Below are positions 44,424 to 53,142 of a stretch of DNA of 64,000 nt, in pieces. The stretch is from Neoroseomonas terrae. GTDB taxonomy: Bacteria; Pseudomonadota; Alphaproteobacteria; Acetobacterales; Acetobacteraceae. The position numbers were made by a program, and so were the translations under genes. The DNA is taken from assembly GCF_018129025.1 (NCBI RefSeq), contig NZ_JAAEDI010000004.1, forward strand, positions 124,001 through 188,000, in the 5' to 3' direction. The notes under the pieces were generated by a model, which saw only the letters and a list, made by a program, of their open reading frames with translations, had not been told where the DNA came from and did no database searches. Numbering within the stretch: the stretch's first letter is position 1; every line of letters begins with the position of its first letter.

Positions 44424-45290
44424 TCAGCGCAGGAAGCGCTTCTCGATCTCCCGCATCGCATCGTCGCCCTGCAGGGCGAAGATGTCCTGCACCGAGGCGA
44501 TGCCGTCCTCGACGCCGGCGATGCCGCCCTCGGCCAGGATGCGCGCGAAGGTGTCCCGCATCGCACCCACCGCCGCGCGGATCGCGTGGTTGCCGCAGAT
44601 GATCAGACCGACCTTGTTGAGCGCCGCGACATCCGCGAAGGAGAGCTGAGGGTAGGAGGTCGGCACCAGCACCAGCGGCACGCGGCCCGGCCAGGCGCGG
44701 CAGAAGGCGACGATCTCGTCAGGCGTCTTCTGCTTCGAATGGATCAGCACGGCATCGGCGCCGGCCTCGGCATAGGCCGCGCCGCGCTTCAGCGCCTCCT
44801 CCTGGCCCAACCCTGCGATCAGTGCCTCGGTGCGCGCGATGACCAGCGGGCCGCCGTCGATGCGGGCGGCTTCGATCTTGCCCTGGAACTCCTCGACGGG
44901 GACGAGTTCCTGCCGGCCGCCGACACGCAGCGAGGAATCCTTCGGGAAGGTCTTGTCCTCCATCACCACCGCCGCGACGCCGGCCGCGGCGTAGCGCGGG
45001 ACCAGGTAGGCGACCGACACCGCATTGCCGCTGCCGGTATCGATGTCGGCGACGACCGGCGCGTCCTGCACCTCCACCATCGCGCGCATCGCGGCGAGAT
45101 GCGTGTCCCAGGACAGGATCGAGGCGTCAGGCACCGCATGCGCGGCGGAAAGTTCGAAGCCGCTGCCCCAGACGGCGTCGAAGCCGGCCTCGGCGGCAAG
45201 CTTGGCGGACAGCGCGTTGTGCGCCGACATGGCGATGGCGGGGCGGGCGGTATCGAGGCGGGCGCGGAGCCGGCTGCTGGGCGTTTCCAT
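44424..45290 (-). CDS. PEP mutase / isocitrate lyase superfamily enzyme, phosphonopyruvate-hydrolase-like
   Basis: The 288-residue TIM-barrel protein has WGSGFELSA at 41-49, ADIDTGSGNA with metal-binding Asp, EDKTFPKDSS at 111-120 and ILIHSKQKTPDE-like VLIHSKQKTPDE. The EDKxFPK loop belongs to the PEP mutase and phosphonopyruvate hydrolase group. Methylisocitrate lyase has KxCGH instead. In the gating loop, S119 occupies the position that is Asn in PEP mutase and Thr in the Variovorax hydrolase, as I recall. Likely reactions are P-C hydrolysis of phosphonopyruvate or a C-C lyase step. The start is ATG 45290; 45305 would add five residues. Confidence 0.78.
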   Translation of the reverse strand: METPSSRLRARLDTARPAIAMSAHNALSAKLAAEAGFDAVWGSGFELSAAHAVPDASILSWDTHLAAMRAMVEVQDAPVVADIDTGSGNAVSVAYLVPRYAAAGVAAVVMEDKTFPKDSSLRVGGRQELVPVEEFQGKIEAARIDGGPLVIARTEALIAGLGQEEALKRGAAYAEAGADAVLIHSKQKTPDEIVAFCRAWPGRVPLVLVPTSYPQLSFADVAALNKVGLIICGNHAIRAAVGAMRDTFARILAEGGIAGVEDGIASVQDIFALQGDDAMREIEKRFLR

Positions 45291-45407
45291 GCCGCGATGC
45301 TCCATCGCGTTGGCAGCGGCAGCAAGACGGACAACCCGGCCCGGGGTGGGCATTGCGCGCCGTCGGCGGTAGCCTCCGCCGCGCGAGTGACCAGGAGGCG
45401 AGCCCGC

Positions 45408-46799
45408 ATGTCCGACACGACCCCCTTCGACCGCGTGATCCGCGGCGACATCGTCCTCTCCGATCGCATCCTGCGCGACGGCTACGTCGCCATCCGCGGC
45501 GGGACGATCGCGGCGATCGGAGAAGGGATCAGCCCCCTCGCCAGGGAGATCGTGGACTACGGCGGCAAGTACGTGATGCCCGGGCTGGTGGATGGGCACA
45601 TGCACACCTCCTCCTCCCGCGGCTGGCCCGGCATCGACGGAGCGTCGAAGTCGGCAGCGGCGGGTGGCGTCACCACCTGCGTCGACATGCCCTATGACGT
45701 GCCGCGGCCGGTAACGGATGCCTCGATCCTCGCCGAGAAGATCGAGGTGGTGAACGCGACCTCCCATGTCGACATGGCGCTGTACGGCACCATCACGAAG
45801 ACCGGCGGTATCGATGCCATCGCCGGCCTCGCGGAAGCGGGCGTCTGTTCCTTCAAGCTCTCGACCTACGAATACGATCCGGTCCGTTTCCCGCGCATCG
45901 ACCACCCGACCATGGTCGCCGCCTTCCGGGAGATCGCGAAGACCAACCTGATGGTGGCCATCCACAATGAGGACCAGGAGATCGTGGTCCGCATGACGGA
46001 GGAAGCGAAGGCCGCCGGCAACACCTCGCCGATCTGGCACTGCCGCACCCGCCCGCCGCTGTGCGAGAGCATGGCCGATTTGGAGATCTTCGAGATCGGG
46101 CTCGAGACCGGCGCGCATGTCCACATCGCGCATTCCTCGCTGGCCCGCGGCTTCGACATTGCCGAGGTGTTCCGCCGCATGGGCGGCAAGGCGTCCGGCG
46201 AGGCCTGCATCCAGTATCTGTGCATGACCGAGGAGGACATCATCCGCCTCGAAGGCTTCGGCAAGTGCAACCCGCCCTTCCGCACGGCCGAGGAAGTGTC
46301 GCGGATGTGGGACGCGTTCGCGGCCGGCAAGGTGGCTTACGTGTCCACCGATCACGCGCCGTGGCCCTATGAGAAGAAGAAGTACACCGGTGACATCTTC
46401 TCCGTCGGCGCCGGGCTGACGGGCCTGCAGTCCTTCGCGCCGCTGATGTTCACCCTGCTGACGGAACGCTCCCTGCCCATCACGCTGATGGCGAAGTATT
46501 GCGCCGAGCGTCCGGCGAAGTTCCACGGCCTGTTCCCGAAAAAGGGCGCGATCCGCATCGGCTCGGATGCCGATTTCGTCGTGATGGAACCCGGCGACTT
46601 CACCTTCGACGCGAAGGACATCCAGGACGAACCGGATGCGCGCTGGTCCCCTTATGACGGGCGCCACATGGCCGCGCGCGTCGCCGCCACTTGGCTGCGC
46701 GGGGCCTGCATCTGGGACGGCAAGGCGGTGCTCGCGAAGCCCGGCGCTGGACAATTCGTGCCGCGTCAGCACAACGGGACCTATGTCGGGGAAGAATGA
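45408..46799 (+). CDS. Cyclic amidohydrolase (dihydropyrimidinase / hydantoinase / allantoinase family)
   Basis: The 463-residue protein has a binuclear metal site: H64-x-H66 (DGHMHTSSS), carboxylated Lys K150 (CSFKLSTYE), H186 (AIHNEDQE), H242 (HIAHSS) and D315 (STDHAPWP). These enzymes open cyclic ureides such as hydantoin, dihydropyrimidines or allantoin. AGGAGG at 45393-45398 lies 9 nt before the ATG. It is the first gene of a six-gene run ending in an N-carbamoyl-D-amino-acid hydrolase, so a D-hydantoinase-type role is the best guess. It is divergent from the phosphonopyruvate-hydrolase-like gene. Confidence 0.88.
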   Translation: MSDTTPFDRVIRGDIVLSDRILRDGYVAIRGGTIAAIGEGISPLAREIVDYGGKYVMPGLVDGHMHTSSSRGWPGIDGASKSAAAGGVTTCVDMPYDVPRPVTDASILAEKIEVVNATSHVDMALYGTITKTGGIDAIAGLAEAGVCSFKLSTYEYDPVRFPRIDHPTMVAAFREIAKTNLMVAIHNEDQEIVVRMTEEAKAAGNTSPIWHCRTRPPLCESMADLEIFEIGLETGAHVHIAHSSLARGFDIAEVFRRMGGKASGEACIQYLCMTEEDIIRLEGFGKCNPPFRTAEEVSRMWDAFAAGKVAYVSTDHAPWPYEKKKYTGDIFSVGAGLTGLQSFAPLMFTLLTERSLPITLMAKYCAERPAKFHGLFPKKGAIRIGSDADFVVMEPGDFTFDAKDIQDEPDARWSPYDGRHMAARVAATWLRGACIWDGKAVLAKPGAGQFVPRQHNGTYVGEE

Positions 46800-47073
46800 G
46801 CGGCCGGAAGGCCACTGGATCAAGCGGCCGAAGCGCACCTCGCGCATCGGCAATGCGCCGCCGCCGCGCGATAAGCCGGGCTTCTGGCAGGCCGTGGTCG
46901 CGATAGGCGTCGGGCTGATCATCGGCCTGCTCGCCGCAAGCTACGCCGCGCAGGCGGGCATGCGGGAGGGGCTGCCGGGCCTCGCGCTCGGCGGCGGGCT
47001 GTGCCTCGGCACCATCGTCGTCTGGCGCCTGTTCGGCGGCACGCTCGAGGATTTCCGCGACCTGTTCCGCTGA
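46783..47073 (+). CDS. Small two-helix membrane protein
   Basis: The 96-residue protein has a basic, hydrophilic start (KRPKRTSRIGNAPPPRDKP) and two predicted helices, about residues 35-56 (VVAIGVGLIIGLLAASYAA) and 66-84. The ATG at 46783 lies inside the end of the amidohydrolase gene (17 bp overlap), so the two are co-transcribed. I do not recognise the family. It could assist the orphan binding-protein-dependent uptake encoded downstream, but that is speculation. Confidence 0.7.
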   Translation: MSGKNERPEGHWIKRPKRTSRIGNAPPPRDKPGFWQAVVAIGVGLIIGLLAASYAAQAGMREGLPGLALGGGLCLGTIVVWRLFGGTLEDFRDLFR

Positions 47074-47171
47074 CGGTTGCCGGCGCTTCACGAAGCGTTG
47101 AAGATCGCGGGGCATTTTGGCCCCCGGGGTGCTTCGCAGGGTCGTCGCCCCGACTGATGGAACGCGCGCGC

Positions 47172-47669
47172 ATGAGCACCGGCGACTACTATGTGAAGCA
47201 CCTCGCGGTGGACCTGCCGCTGACCGCCGCCGAGCGCATCGCCGATGCAACGCTCGCGGCCGGCCGCGGCGCCGGGCTGCTGCCGCTGACCGTCGTGGTG
47301 CTCGATGCCGGCGGCCATGCCGTGGTGCTGAAGCGCGAGGACGGCTCGGGCATCCTTCGCGCCGAGATCGCCACCGGGAAGGCCTATGGCGCGCTCGGCA
47401 TGGGCATCGGCAGCCGCGTGATCCGCGACCGTCTGAAGGAACGGCCGGCCTTTCAAGCCGCCATCGCCGCGGCTTCGGATGGCCGCTTCATCCCCGTACC
47501 CGGCGGCGTGCTGGTGTGCCGCGCCGATGGCGCGGTGATCGGCGCGGTCGGCGTATCCGGCGATGCCTCCGACAAGGACGAGTACGCCGCGATCGAAGGG
47601 GTGCGCGCCGCGGGCTTCACCCCCCATCCAGAAAACCCATCGGAGACATGGCGCGATGCCGGATTGTGA
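47172..47669 (+). CDS. GlcG/HbpS-family protein (heme-binding-like)
   Basis: The 165-residue protein has the GlcG/HbpS fold pattern: LPLTVVVLDAGGHAVVLKRED, IATGKAYGALGMG, GRFIPVPGGVLVCR and AVGVSGDASDKDEYAA. Family members occur with glycolate, propanediol and many catabolic genes; some bind heme and most have no proven function. The ATG at 47172 is preferred to 47157 because it starts the recognisable fold. It is one bp from the downstream Bug gene. Confidence 0.82.
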   Translation: MSTGDYYVKHLAVDLPLTAAERIADATLAAGRGAGLLPLTVVVLDAGGHAVVLKREDGSGILRAEIATGKAYGALGMGIGSRVIRDRLKERPAFQAAIAAASDGRFIPVPGGVLVCRADGAVIGAVGVSGDASDKDEYAAIEGVRAAGFTPHPENPSETWRDAGL

Positions 47670-47670
47670 C

Positions 47671-48648
47671 ATGACCACCCGCCGTGCCCTGCTGGCCGTC
47701 GCCGGCGCTGCGCTCGCGGCGCCTGCCATCGCGCAGGAAGCCTATCCCTCCCGCCCGATCCGCCTCGTCATCCCGTTTCCGGCCGGCGGGCCGACGGATG
47801 TCTATGCCCGCTTCTATTCCGAGCGGCTGTCGCGCGAACTCGGCCAGCCCGTCGTCACGGAGAACCGCGGCGGGGCGGGCGGTGCCATCGGCTCGCTGGA
47901 AGTCGCGCGCGCAAGGCCGGACGGATACACGCTGCTGTTCGGCACGGCTTCCACCCACGCACTCTATCCGTTGGTGACGCGGCAGCCGCAATTCGACGTG
48001 ACGCGGGACTTCACTGTGGTCGCCGAGATCGGCGGCGGCCCGCTGGCCTGGGTCGTGCACCCGTCGCAACCCGCGACGCTCGCCGCCTTCATGGCGGCGG
48101 CGAAGACCGCGCAACCGCCGCTTTCGTACGGCTCGCCAGGCACCGGCACGCTGATGCACCTGGCGACCGAACTGATGAAGCAGGGCGCGGGCAACGTGCC
48201 GATGACGCATGTGCCGTATCGCGGTGCCGCACCCGCGATGAACGACGTCATCGCCGGCACGCTGGCGATGGGGGTGAACACATTTGGCGCGGCGCTGCCG
48301 CTGCATGAGGGCGGCCGGGCGCGGATGCTTGGCATCGCGACGCCGCAGCGCCACCCGCGCGCGCCGGATGTGCCCACGGTGGCGGAGGCGCTGAACCTGC
48401 CGGGGTTCCAGGCGGTGCTGTGGCACGCTGTGTTTGCGCCGCCCGCAACGCCCGCGCCGGTCCTGGAGCGGCTATCGGCCGCCACCAACGTCATGCTGGC
48501 GGATGCGGCCTTCCGCGCGGCGCTGGATGGTGCGGGGATCGTCGCCTCCTCCCCGGGCACGCCGGCCTCCGCCGCGGCGTTCATCGCGGCGGAGACCGAG
48601 CGCTACCGCCCGATCGTCGACGCGATCCGTCCCGAACTCGAAGGCTGA
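47671..48648 (+). CDS. Bug-family TTT binding protein
   Basis: The 325-residue protein has a signal peptide (MTTRRALLAVAGAALAAPAI) and the Bug core: YPSRPIRLVIPFPAGGPTDV, ENRGGAGGAIGSLEVARARP and DVPTVAEAL. It would capture the substrate of the ureide operon in the periplasm. No tctAB genes are in the window, so uptake may use membrane subunits encoded elsewhere. It lies one base after the GlcG-family gene. Confidence 0.92.
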   Translation: MTTRRALLAVAGAALAAPAIAQEAYPSRPIRLVIPFPAGGPTDVYARFYSERLSRELGQPVVTENRGGAGGAIGSLEVARARPDGYTLLFGTASTHALYPLVTRQPQFDVTRDFTVVAEIGGGPLAWVVHPSQPATLAAFMAAAKTAQPPLSYGSPGTGTLMHLATELMKQGAGNVPMTHVPYRGAAPAMNDVIAGTLAMGVNTFGAALPLHEGGRARMLGIATPQRHPRAPDVPTVAEALNLPGFQAVLWHAVFAPPATPAPVLERLSAATNVMLADAAFRAALDGAGIVASSPGTPASAAAFIAAETERYRPIVDAIRPELEG

Positions 48649-48724
48649 GGCCGGGCCTCCCCACGGCCGAGATTGCGATCGATCCCGTGACGCCGCAGGA
48701 TGACGGGCGTCCGCGAGAGGAACC

Positions 48725-48910
48725 ATGTCGCAATCGTCACCGATACCGGTCGCCGTTGCGGGTGCCGCCGGCGCGATGATCGGGCGTCTCGCGGTCAGCG
48801 GCTGGCCGGTCACATCGGGTGACTGGTTCGGCGTGCTGGCCCTTGGCGCGGTGGTCGCCCTCGGTGTCTATGTCGTCCTCCGCTTCATGGCCAGGAGACG
48901 ACAGTCTTGA
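48725..48910 (+). CDS. Small two-helix membrane protein
   Basis: The 61-residue protein has helices at about residues 8-26 and 34-54 (WFGVLALGAVVALGVYVVL) and a basic end (RFMARRRQS). GAGAGGA precedes the ATG by 3-9 nt, and the stop overlaps the TTG start of the following hydrolase gene. It is not recognisable by family. Its position within the operon makes it a real gene. Confidence 0.72.
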   Translation: MSQSSPIPVAVAGAAGAMIGRLAVSGWPVTSGDWFGVLALGAVVALGVYVVLRFMARRRQS

Positions 48911-49854
48911 GTCAGCGCATCCTTCGCATCGCCGGCGCCCAGATGGGCGGCAACCAGAAGGCCGACAGCCGCAAGGCGATCCTCGACCGCATGATCGCGC
49001 TGGTCGAGGATGCGGCCGGGAAGGGGGCGAAGCTCGTGGTCTTCCCCGAACTGCCCTTCACCACCTTCTTCCCGCGCTGGCTGTTCGAGAGCACCCAGGA
49101 ACTCGACACCTATTTCGAGCGGGAACTGCCGGGGCCGCAGACCCGGCCGCTGTTCGACCGGGCGAAGGAACTCGGCGTCGGCATGTATGTCGGCTATGCC
49201 GAGCTGACGCCGGAGGGGCGCCGCTACAACACGGCCGTCACCACCGGGCCTGACGGCGCGATCCTGGGCAAGTACCGCAAGATCCACCTGCCGGGCACGG
49301 TGGAGCCCCGCGCGGGCGAGCGCTTCCAGCAGCTCGAGAAGCGGTATTTTGAGTATGGCGACATGGGCTTTCCCGCCTTCCGCGGGCCGGAAGCCTGGGG
49401 CAGCCCCGTCACCGGCATGCTCATCTGCAACGACCGCCGCTGGCCGGAAGGCTGGCGCGTCTATGGCCTGCAGGGCGTCGAGCTGATGCTGATCGGCTAC
49501 AACTCCGCGGCCTATGACCCGATGGGCGGCGCGACGGAAAGCGCCGATCTGCGCACCTTCCACTCGACGCTGGCGGCGCAGGCCAATGCCTACATGAACG
49601 CGACCTGGGCGGTCTCCGTCGCCAAGGCGGGCGACGAGGACGGATCGGGGCTGATCGGCGGGTCCGTGATCGTCGATCCGAACGGCATCGTGGTGGCGGA
49701 AGCGAAGACGCTCGGCGACGAGGTGATCGTGGCCGATGCCGATCTCGACGCGACGCGCCAGGGCAAGGAGAAGATGTTCAACTTCGCCGCCCATCGCCGG
49801 CCGCAATGGTACCGGCCGATCATCGACCAGGTGGGGGCGGTTCCGCCGGCCTGA
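48907..49854 (+). CDS. N-carbamoyl-D-amino-acid hydrolase, nitrilase superfamily (copy A)
   Basis: The 315-residue protein has the nitrilase triad E48 (VVFPELPFTTFFP), K125 (KYRKIHLPG) and C174 (LICNDRRWPE), with the family-typical LEKRYFEYGDMGFP. It hydrolyses N-carbamoyl-D-amino acids to D-amino acid, CO2 and ammonia, the second step after a hydantoinase. The start is a TTG whose TTGA overlaps the upstream stop, so translation is coupled. It is about half identical by eye to the 53143 paralogue. Confidence 0.9.
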   Translation: MSQRILRIAGAQMGGNQKADSRKAILDRMIALVEDAAGKGAKLVVFPELPFTTFFPRWLFESTQELDTYFERELPGPQTRPLFDRAKELGVGMYVGYAELTPEGRRYNTAVTTGPDGAILGKYRKIHLPGTVEPRAGERFQQLEKRYFEYGDMGFPAFRGPEAWGSPVTGMLICNDRRWPEGWRVYGLQGVELMLIGYNSAAYDPMGGATESADLRTFHSTLAAQANAYMNATWAVSVAKAGDEDGSGLIGGSVIVDPNGIVVAEAKTLGDEVIVADADLDATRQGKEKMFNFAAHRRPQWYRPIIDQVGAVPPA

Positions 49855-49861
49855 CGCGGCG

Positions 49862-51013
49862 TCAGCCCTCGCCCCGCTTCGCGAGCGCCAGTTCGACCCA
49901 GCGCCGCGTCTCGGCCTGGGGGCTGTCCAGGCCGCGCCGGATTTCCGGCAGGTAGCGCGGCGGCAGGTGCGCGAGCACCTCCGCGAAGAAGAGCTGCGCG
50001 CGGGCCACATCGTCCTGCGCGTCGCCATCCCGGTCCGGCAGCTCGGCCTTCTCCCAGCTCAGCCCGTCGAGGCGGGAGAGCATGTCGCGGATCTCGGCCA
50101 CGCCGCAGCGGCAGGCCAGCCCGGCGGCTGCCGCGATCGGCGTGGGCACGGTGACGTCGAGCCCGCCGCGCGCCTCCTCCAGCATCGCGTCGAGGGCAGA
50201 AAGCTCGGTGATCAGCGTGCCCATCCAGCTCGCCTGGATATCGCCTGCGATCGACAGGCCTTCCTCGAACCAGGCCTGTTCGGCGGCGAGGTCGGGGAAG
50301 GATGGCGGCTCGGTTTCGACGCAGCCCTGGAACTGCGCGTCCCACGCCGCGATGCGGGCGACCAGCGCGCCGTCCAGGTCGAGATCGGCCGCGTCGATGA
50401 GCGCATCCTGCGCATGGTCGCGCAGCGGCGGCAGGCCGAAGGCGGGTTGCAGCCGCACCATCCGCGGGCCCGATGGCGAGAGCGGACCGGCGAAGGGCAG
50501 GGCGAGCGCCGTCCAGAAGGCCTGGCGCAGCAGCAGCCCGGCCACGGCCGCGGCAATGCCCAGCAGCGCCGGCAATTCCAGCAGCGGCGGCTCGATCCAG
50601 GCCCGCCAGACGCCCTGCCGGTCCAGCCACAACACGATCGCCGTCGCCACCGTGTACACCACGAGGGCCTGCACCACGGACCGCCGTCCGCGTCGTGTCG
50701 CCTCATCCGCCGTCGGCAGTGCGCGCGACGCCCAGGCCAGGTAGCCCGCCTGCAGCAGCGCGGCGGCAACGAAGAAGGCGGGCGCCCAGCGCGACAACAC
50801 GGCCAGCGACAGGCCGGACGCGAAGACCAGCGTCCCGCCCAGCATCCAGATCTGCGTGCGTCGCCGTTCCGCCGGCGCGCTGCCGTCGCCCAGCGCGGCC
50901 AGCATCTGGTCCAACATCGCCTCGGCCGGGAGGCGGCGCAGCAGCATGAGCCCCGCCACCACGTAGAACAGGCCGATGGCGACAGCGAGCAGGGTCAGCG
51001 ACGGATCATCCAT
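49862..51013 (-). CDS. Hypothetical polytopic membrane protein
   Basis: The 383-residue protein has about five or six helices in its N-terminal half (LLAVAIGLFYVVAGLMLLRR, LGGTLVFASGLSLAVLS, VVYTVATAIVLWLD, LLGIAAAVAGLLLRQAF) and a soluble C-terminal half with many acidic and Trp residues. I do not recognise the family. It lies on the opposite strand, converges on the DCase gene with 7 bp between, and separates the two ureide operons. The ATG at 51013 is chosen; several in-frame Met codons lie just upstream. Confidence 0.68.
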   Translation of the reverse strand: MDDPSLTLLAVAIGLFYVVAGLMLLRRLPAEAMLDQMLAALGDGSAPAERRRTQIWMLGGTLVFASGLSLAVLSRWAPAFFVAAALLQAGYLAWASRALPTADEATRRGRRSVVQALVVYTVATAIVLWLDRQGVWRAWIEPPLLELPALLGIAAAVAGLLLRQAFWTALALPFAGPLSPSGPRMVRLQPAFGLPPLRDHAQDALIDAADLDLDGALVARIAAWDAQFQGCVETEPPSFPDLAAEQAWFEEGLSIAGDIQASWMGTLITELSALDAMLEEARGGLDVTVPTPIAAAAGLACRCGVAEIRDMLSRLDGLSWEKAELPDRDGDAQDDVARAQLFFAEVLAHLPPRYLPEIRRGLDSPQAETRRWVELALAKRGEG

Positions 51014-51129
51014 GCCGCCCATCATCGGCAGCGCCGCGCTTCGGTCCACCATGCGCCCGTTGCCGCCGGCGCGCCGCTGGTCGCACACTCCCCGGAAACA
51101 GGGCGCGTGACGCCCGAGGAGGAAGCACC

Positions 51130-52887
51130 ATGGACGGCATCCTGACCGGCGGCGCGCTCGACACCGTGGCCGCCGCCTGGCTCGAGCGGTTCGGCGCGGC
51201 GCTGGAAGCGGGGTCGCCGGACCAGCTCGCCAGCCTCTTTGCCCGGGACTCCCACTGGCGCGACCTGCTGGCGTTCGATTGGGAGTTGAGCAGCGTGACC
51301 GGCGCATCGGCGATCGCGGCGAAGCTGCTGGCGCTGGCGGTCAAGGCGCAGCCCCGGGGCGCCGAGCTCGCTGCCGGCCGCACGCCGCCGCGCCGGATGA
51401 CCCGTGCCGGCACCGACTGCATCGAGGCGATCTTCACCTTCGAAACGGTCGTCGGCCCCTGCAACGGCGTGGTGCGCCTGGTCGCCGAGGAGGGCGAGCA
51501 TCGTGCCTGGACGCTGATGACCGCGCTCGACGAGATCCGCGGCCATGAGGACCCGGCGAACGGCAAGCGCTGGCAGGATGTGGATTGGAAGCGGAATTTC
51601 GGCGGGGAGAACTGGCTCGACCGCCGCAAGCAGGCCATCGCCTATGTCGATCGCGACCCCGCCGTGCTCGTGGTGGGGGCGGCCCAGGCCGGGCTGTCCA
51701 TCGCGGCGCGGCTGTCGCTGCTCGGCGTCGATACGCTAGTGGTGGACCGGGATGAGCGCGTCGGCGATTCCTGGCGCAAGCGATACCACGCGCTGACCCT
51801 GCACAATGAGACGCGGGTCAATCACCTGCCCTACATGCCGTTTCCCAAGTCCTTCCCGGTGTTCATCCCGAAGGACATGCTGGCGAACTGGTTCGAGCTC
51901 TACGCCGAGGCGATGGAACTGAACGTCTGGACCGGCACGGAACTGATTGCCGGTACATGGGACGAGGCGGCGAAACGCTGGACTGTGACGCTGAAGCGCG
52001 CGGATGGTTCCGAACGCATCCTGCATCCCCGCCACATCGTCATGGCGAATGGCGTGTCCACCACGCCGGTCATGCCGAACCTGCCGGGGTTGAAGACCTT
52101 CAAGGGCACGGTGCGGCATTCCGGACGCTACGGCAGCGGGCTCGACTGGGCGGGCAAGCGAGCGCTGGTGCTCGGCACCGGCACGTCGGGGCACGACGTG
52201 GCGCAGGACCTCGCGGTCTCCGGCGCGGCGCAGGTGACGCTGATCCAGCGCCGGCCGACGCTGGTCGTCAGCCTGAAGGAAGCGCAGGCGCCCTACATGC
52301 TTTACGACGAGGAGATCAGCTTCGAGGACAAGGACCTCCTCGCGACCTCCTACCCCTATCCGGTGATGCGACGGTCCCACCAGCGCATGGCGACGATGTG
52401 CGCGCATGCCGACCGCGCGCTGCATGAGGGGCTGGAACGGCGCGGCTTCCGCCTGACCCAGGGCGAGGACGGCACCGGCTGGCAGATCATGTATCAGTCG
52501 CGCGGCGGCGGTTACTACTTCGATGCCGGCTGTTCACAGATGGTCATCGATGGCCGCATCGGCCTCATGCAATATGCCGATATCGAGAGCTTCGGGCCGG
52601 ACGGCGCCATGATGAAGGACGGCAGCATCGTGCCGGCGGACCTGATCGTGCTTGCTACCGGCTATGAGGGCCAGGCGGCGGCCGCGCGGCGGGTCTTCGG
52701 CGATGCCGTGGGCGACCGCATCGGCAAGGTCTGGGGCTTCGACGAGGAGGGTGAACTGCACGGCATGTGGCGCCCGACCGGCCAGCCCGGCCTGTGGTTC
52801 CACGCCGGGGGGTTGGCGCAGTGTCGCATCTACTCGAAGGTGCTGGCGTTGCAGATCAAGGCGCGGGAATTGGGGATGGCCACATGA
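51130..52887 (+). CDS. Flavin-dependent monooxygenase with N-terminal NTF2/SnoaL-like domain
   Basis: The 585-residue protein has an N-terminal cone-shaped NTF2-like domain (about 10-140). The FAD domain follows, with LVVGAAQAGLSIAARLSLLG, where the middle Gly of GxGxxG is Ala, then DRDERVGDSWRKRYHALTLH and GTGTSGHDVAQDL for NADPH. ATGYE closes the site as in flavin monooxygenases of the YUCCA/Baeyer-Villiger class. It probably hydroxylates a small substrate. It is translationally coupled to a 66-residue protein, and an N-carbamoyl hydrolase gene follows. Confidence 0.88.
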   Translation: MDGILTGGALDTVAAAWLERFGAALEAGSPDQLASLFARDSHWRDLLAFDWELSSVTGASAIAAKLLALAVKAQPRGAELAAGRTPPRRMTRAGTDCIEAIFTFETVVGPCNGVVRLVAEEGEHRAWTLMTALDEIRGHEDPANGKRWQDVDWKRNFGGENWLDRRKQAIAYVDRDPAVLVVGAAQAGLSIAARLSLLGVDTLVVDRDERVGDSWRKRYHALTLHNETRVNHLPYMPFPKSFPVFIPKDMLANWFELYAEAMELNVWTGTELIAGTWDEAAKRWTVTLKRADGSERILHPRHIVMANGVSTTPVMPNLPGLKTFKGTVRHSGRYGSGLDWAGKRALVLGTGTSGHDVAQDLAVSGAAQVTLIQRRPTLVVSLKEAQAPYMLYDEEISFEDKDLLATSYPYPVMRRSHQRMATMCAHADRALHEGLERRGFRLTQGEDGTGWQIMYQSRGGGYYFDAGCSQMVIDGRIGLMQYADIESFGPDGAMMKDGSIVPADLIVLATGYEGQAAAARRVFGDAVGDRIGKVWGFDEEGELHGMWRPTGQPGLWFHAGGLAQCRIYSKVLALQIKARELGMAT

Positions 52888-53084
52888 TCGAGGTGGTGCA
52901 GGACGAGGAAACCGGCCATTTCCGCGTCGTGACCTTCCGGGGCGAGACGCTGGGGCTTACGACGACGCGTGCCGCGGCGAACGACCTCGCCGAACTGATG
53001 CTGGAAGCCTGGGAGGAAGCGATCGGCGCCGCGGCGGCCCGGGCGCGCATGAAGCACGGCGCTGCGGTGATCGAGCCGCGCTGA
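52884..53084 (+). CDS. Small hypothetical protein coupled to the monooxygenase
   Basis: The 66-residue protein begins at an ATG overlapping the monooxygenase stop (ATGA). It is soluble with a beta hairpin start (IEVVQDEETGHFRVVTFRG) and a helical end rich in Ala and Glu. I know no family. The overlap and the high third-position GC support a real gene; a partner or regulator of the monooxygenase is possible. Confidence 0.65.
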   Translation: MIEVVQDEETGHFRVVTFRGETLGLTTTRAAANDLAELMLEAWEEAIGAAAARARMKHGAAVIEPR

Positions 53085-53142
53085 TCTCCCGCCGCTCGCC
53101 GCGCCGCGCTAGGGTTTCCGCTTCCGCGCAGGAGACCCGATC

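Noticed and set aside
44424-45290. Assignment as methylisocitrate lyase (prpB)
   Set aside because: The EDKTFPK loop replaces the KxCGH lyase motif; neighbouring prpC and prpD alone are not enough.
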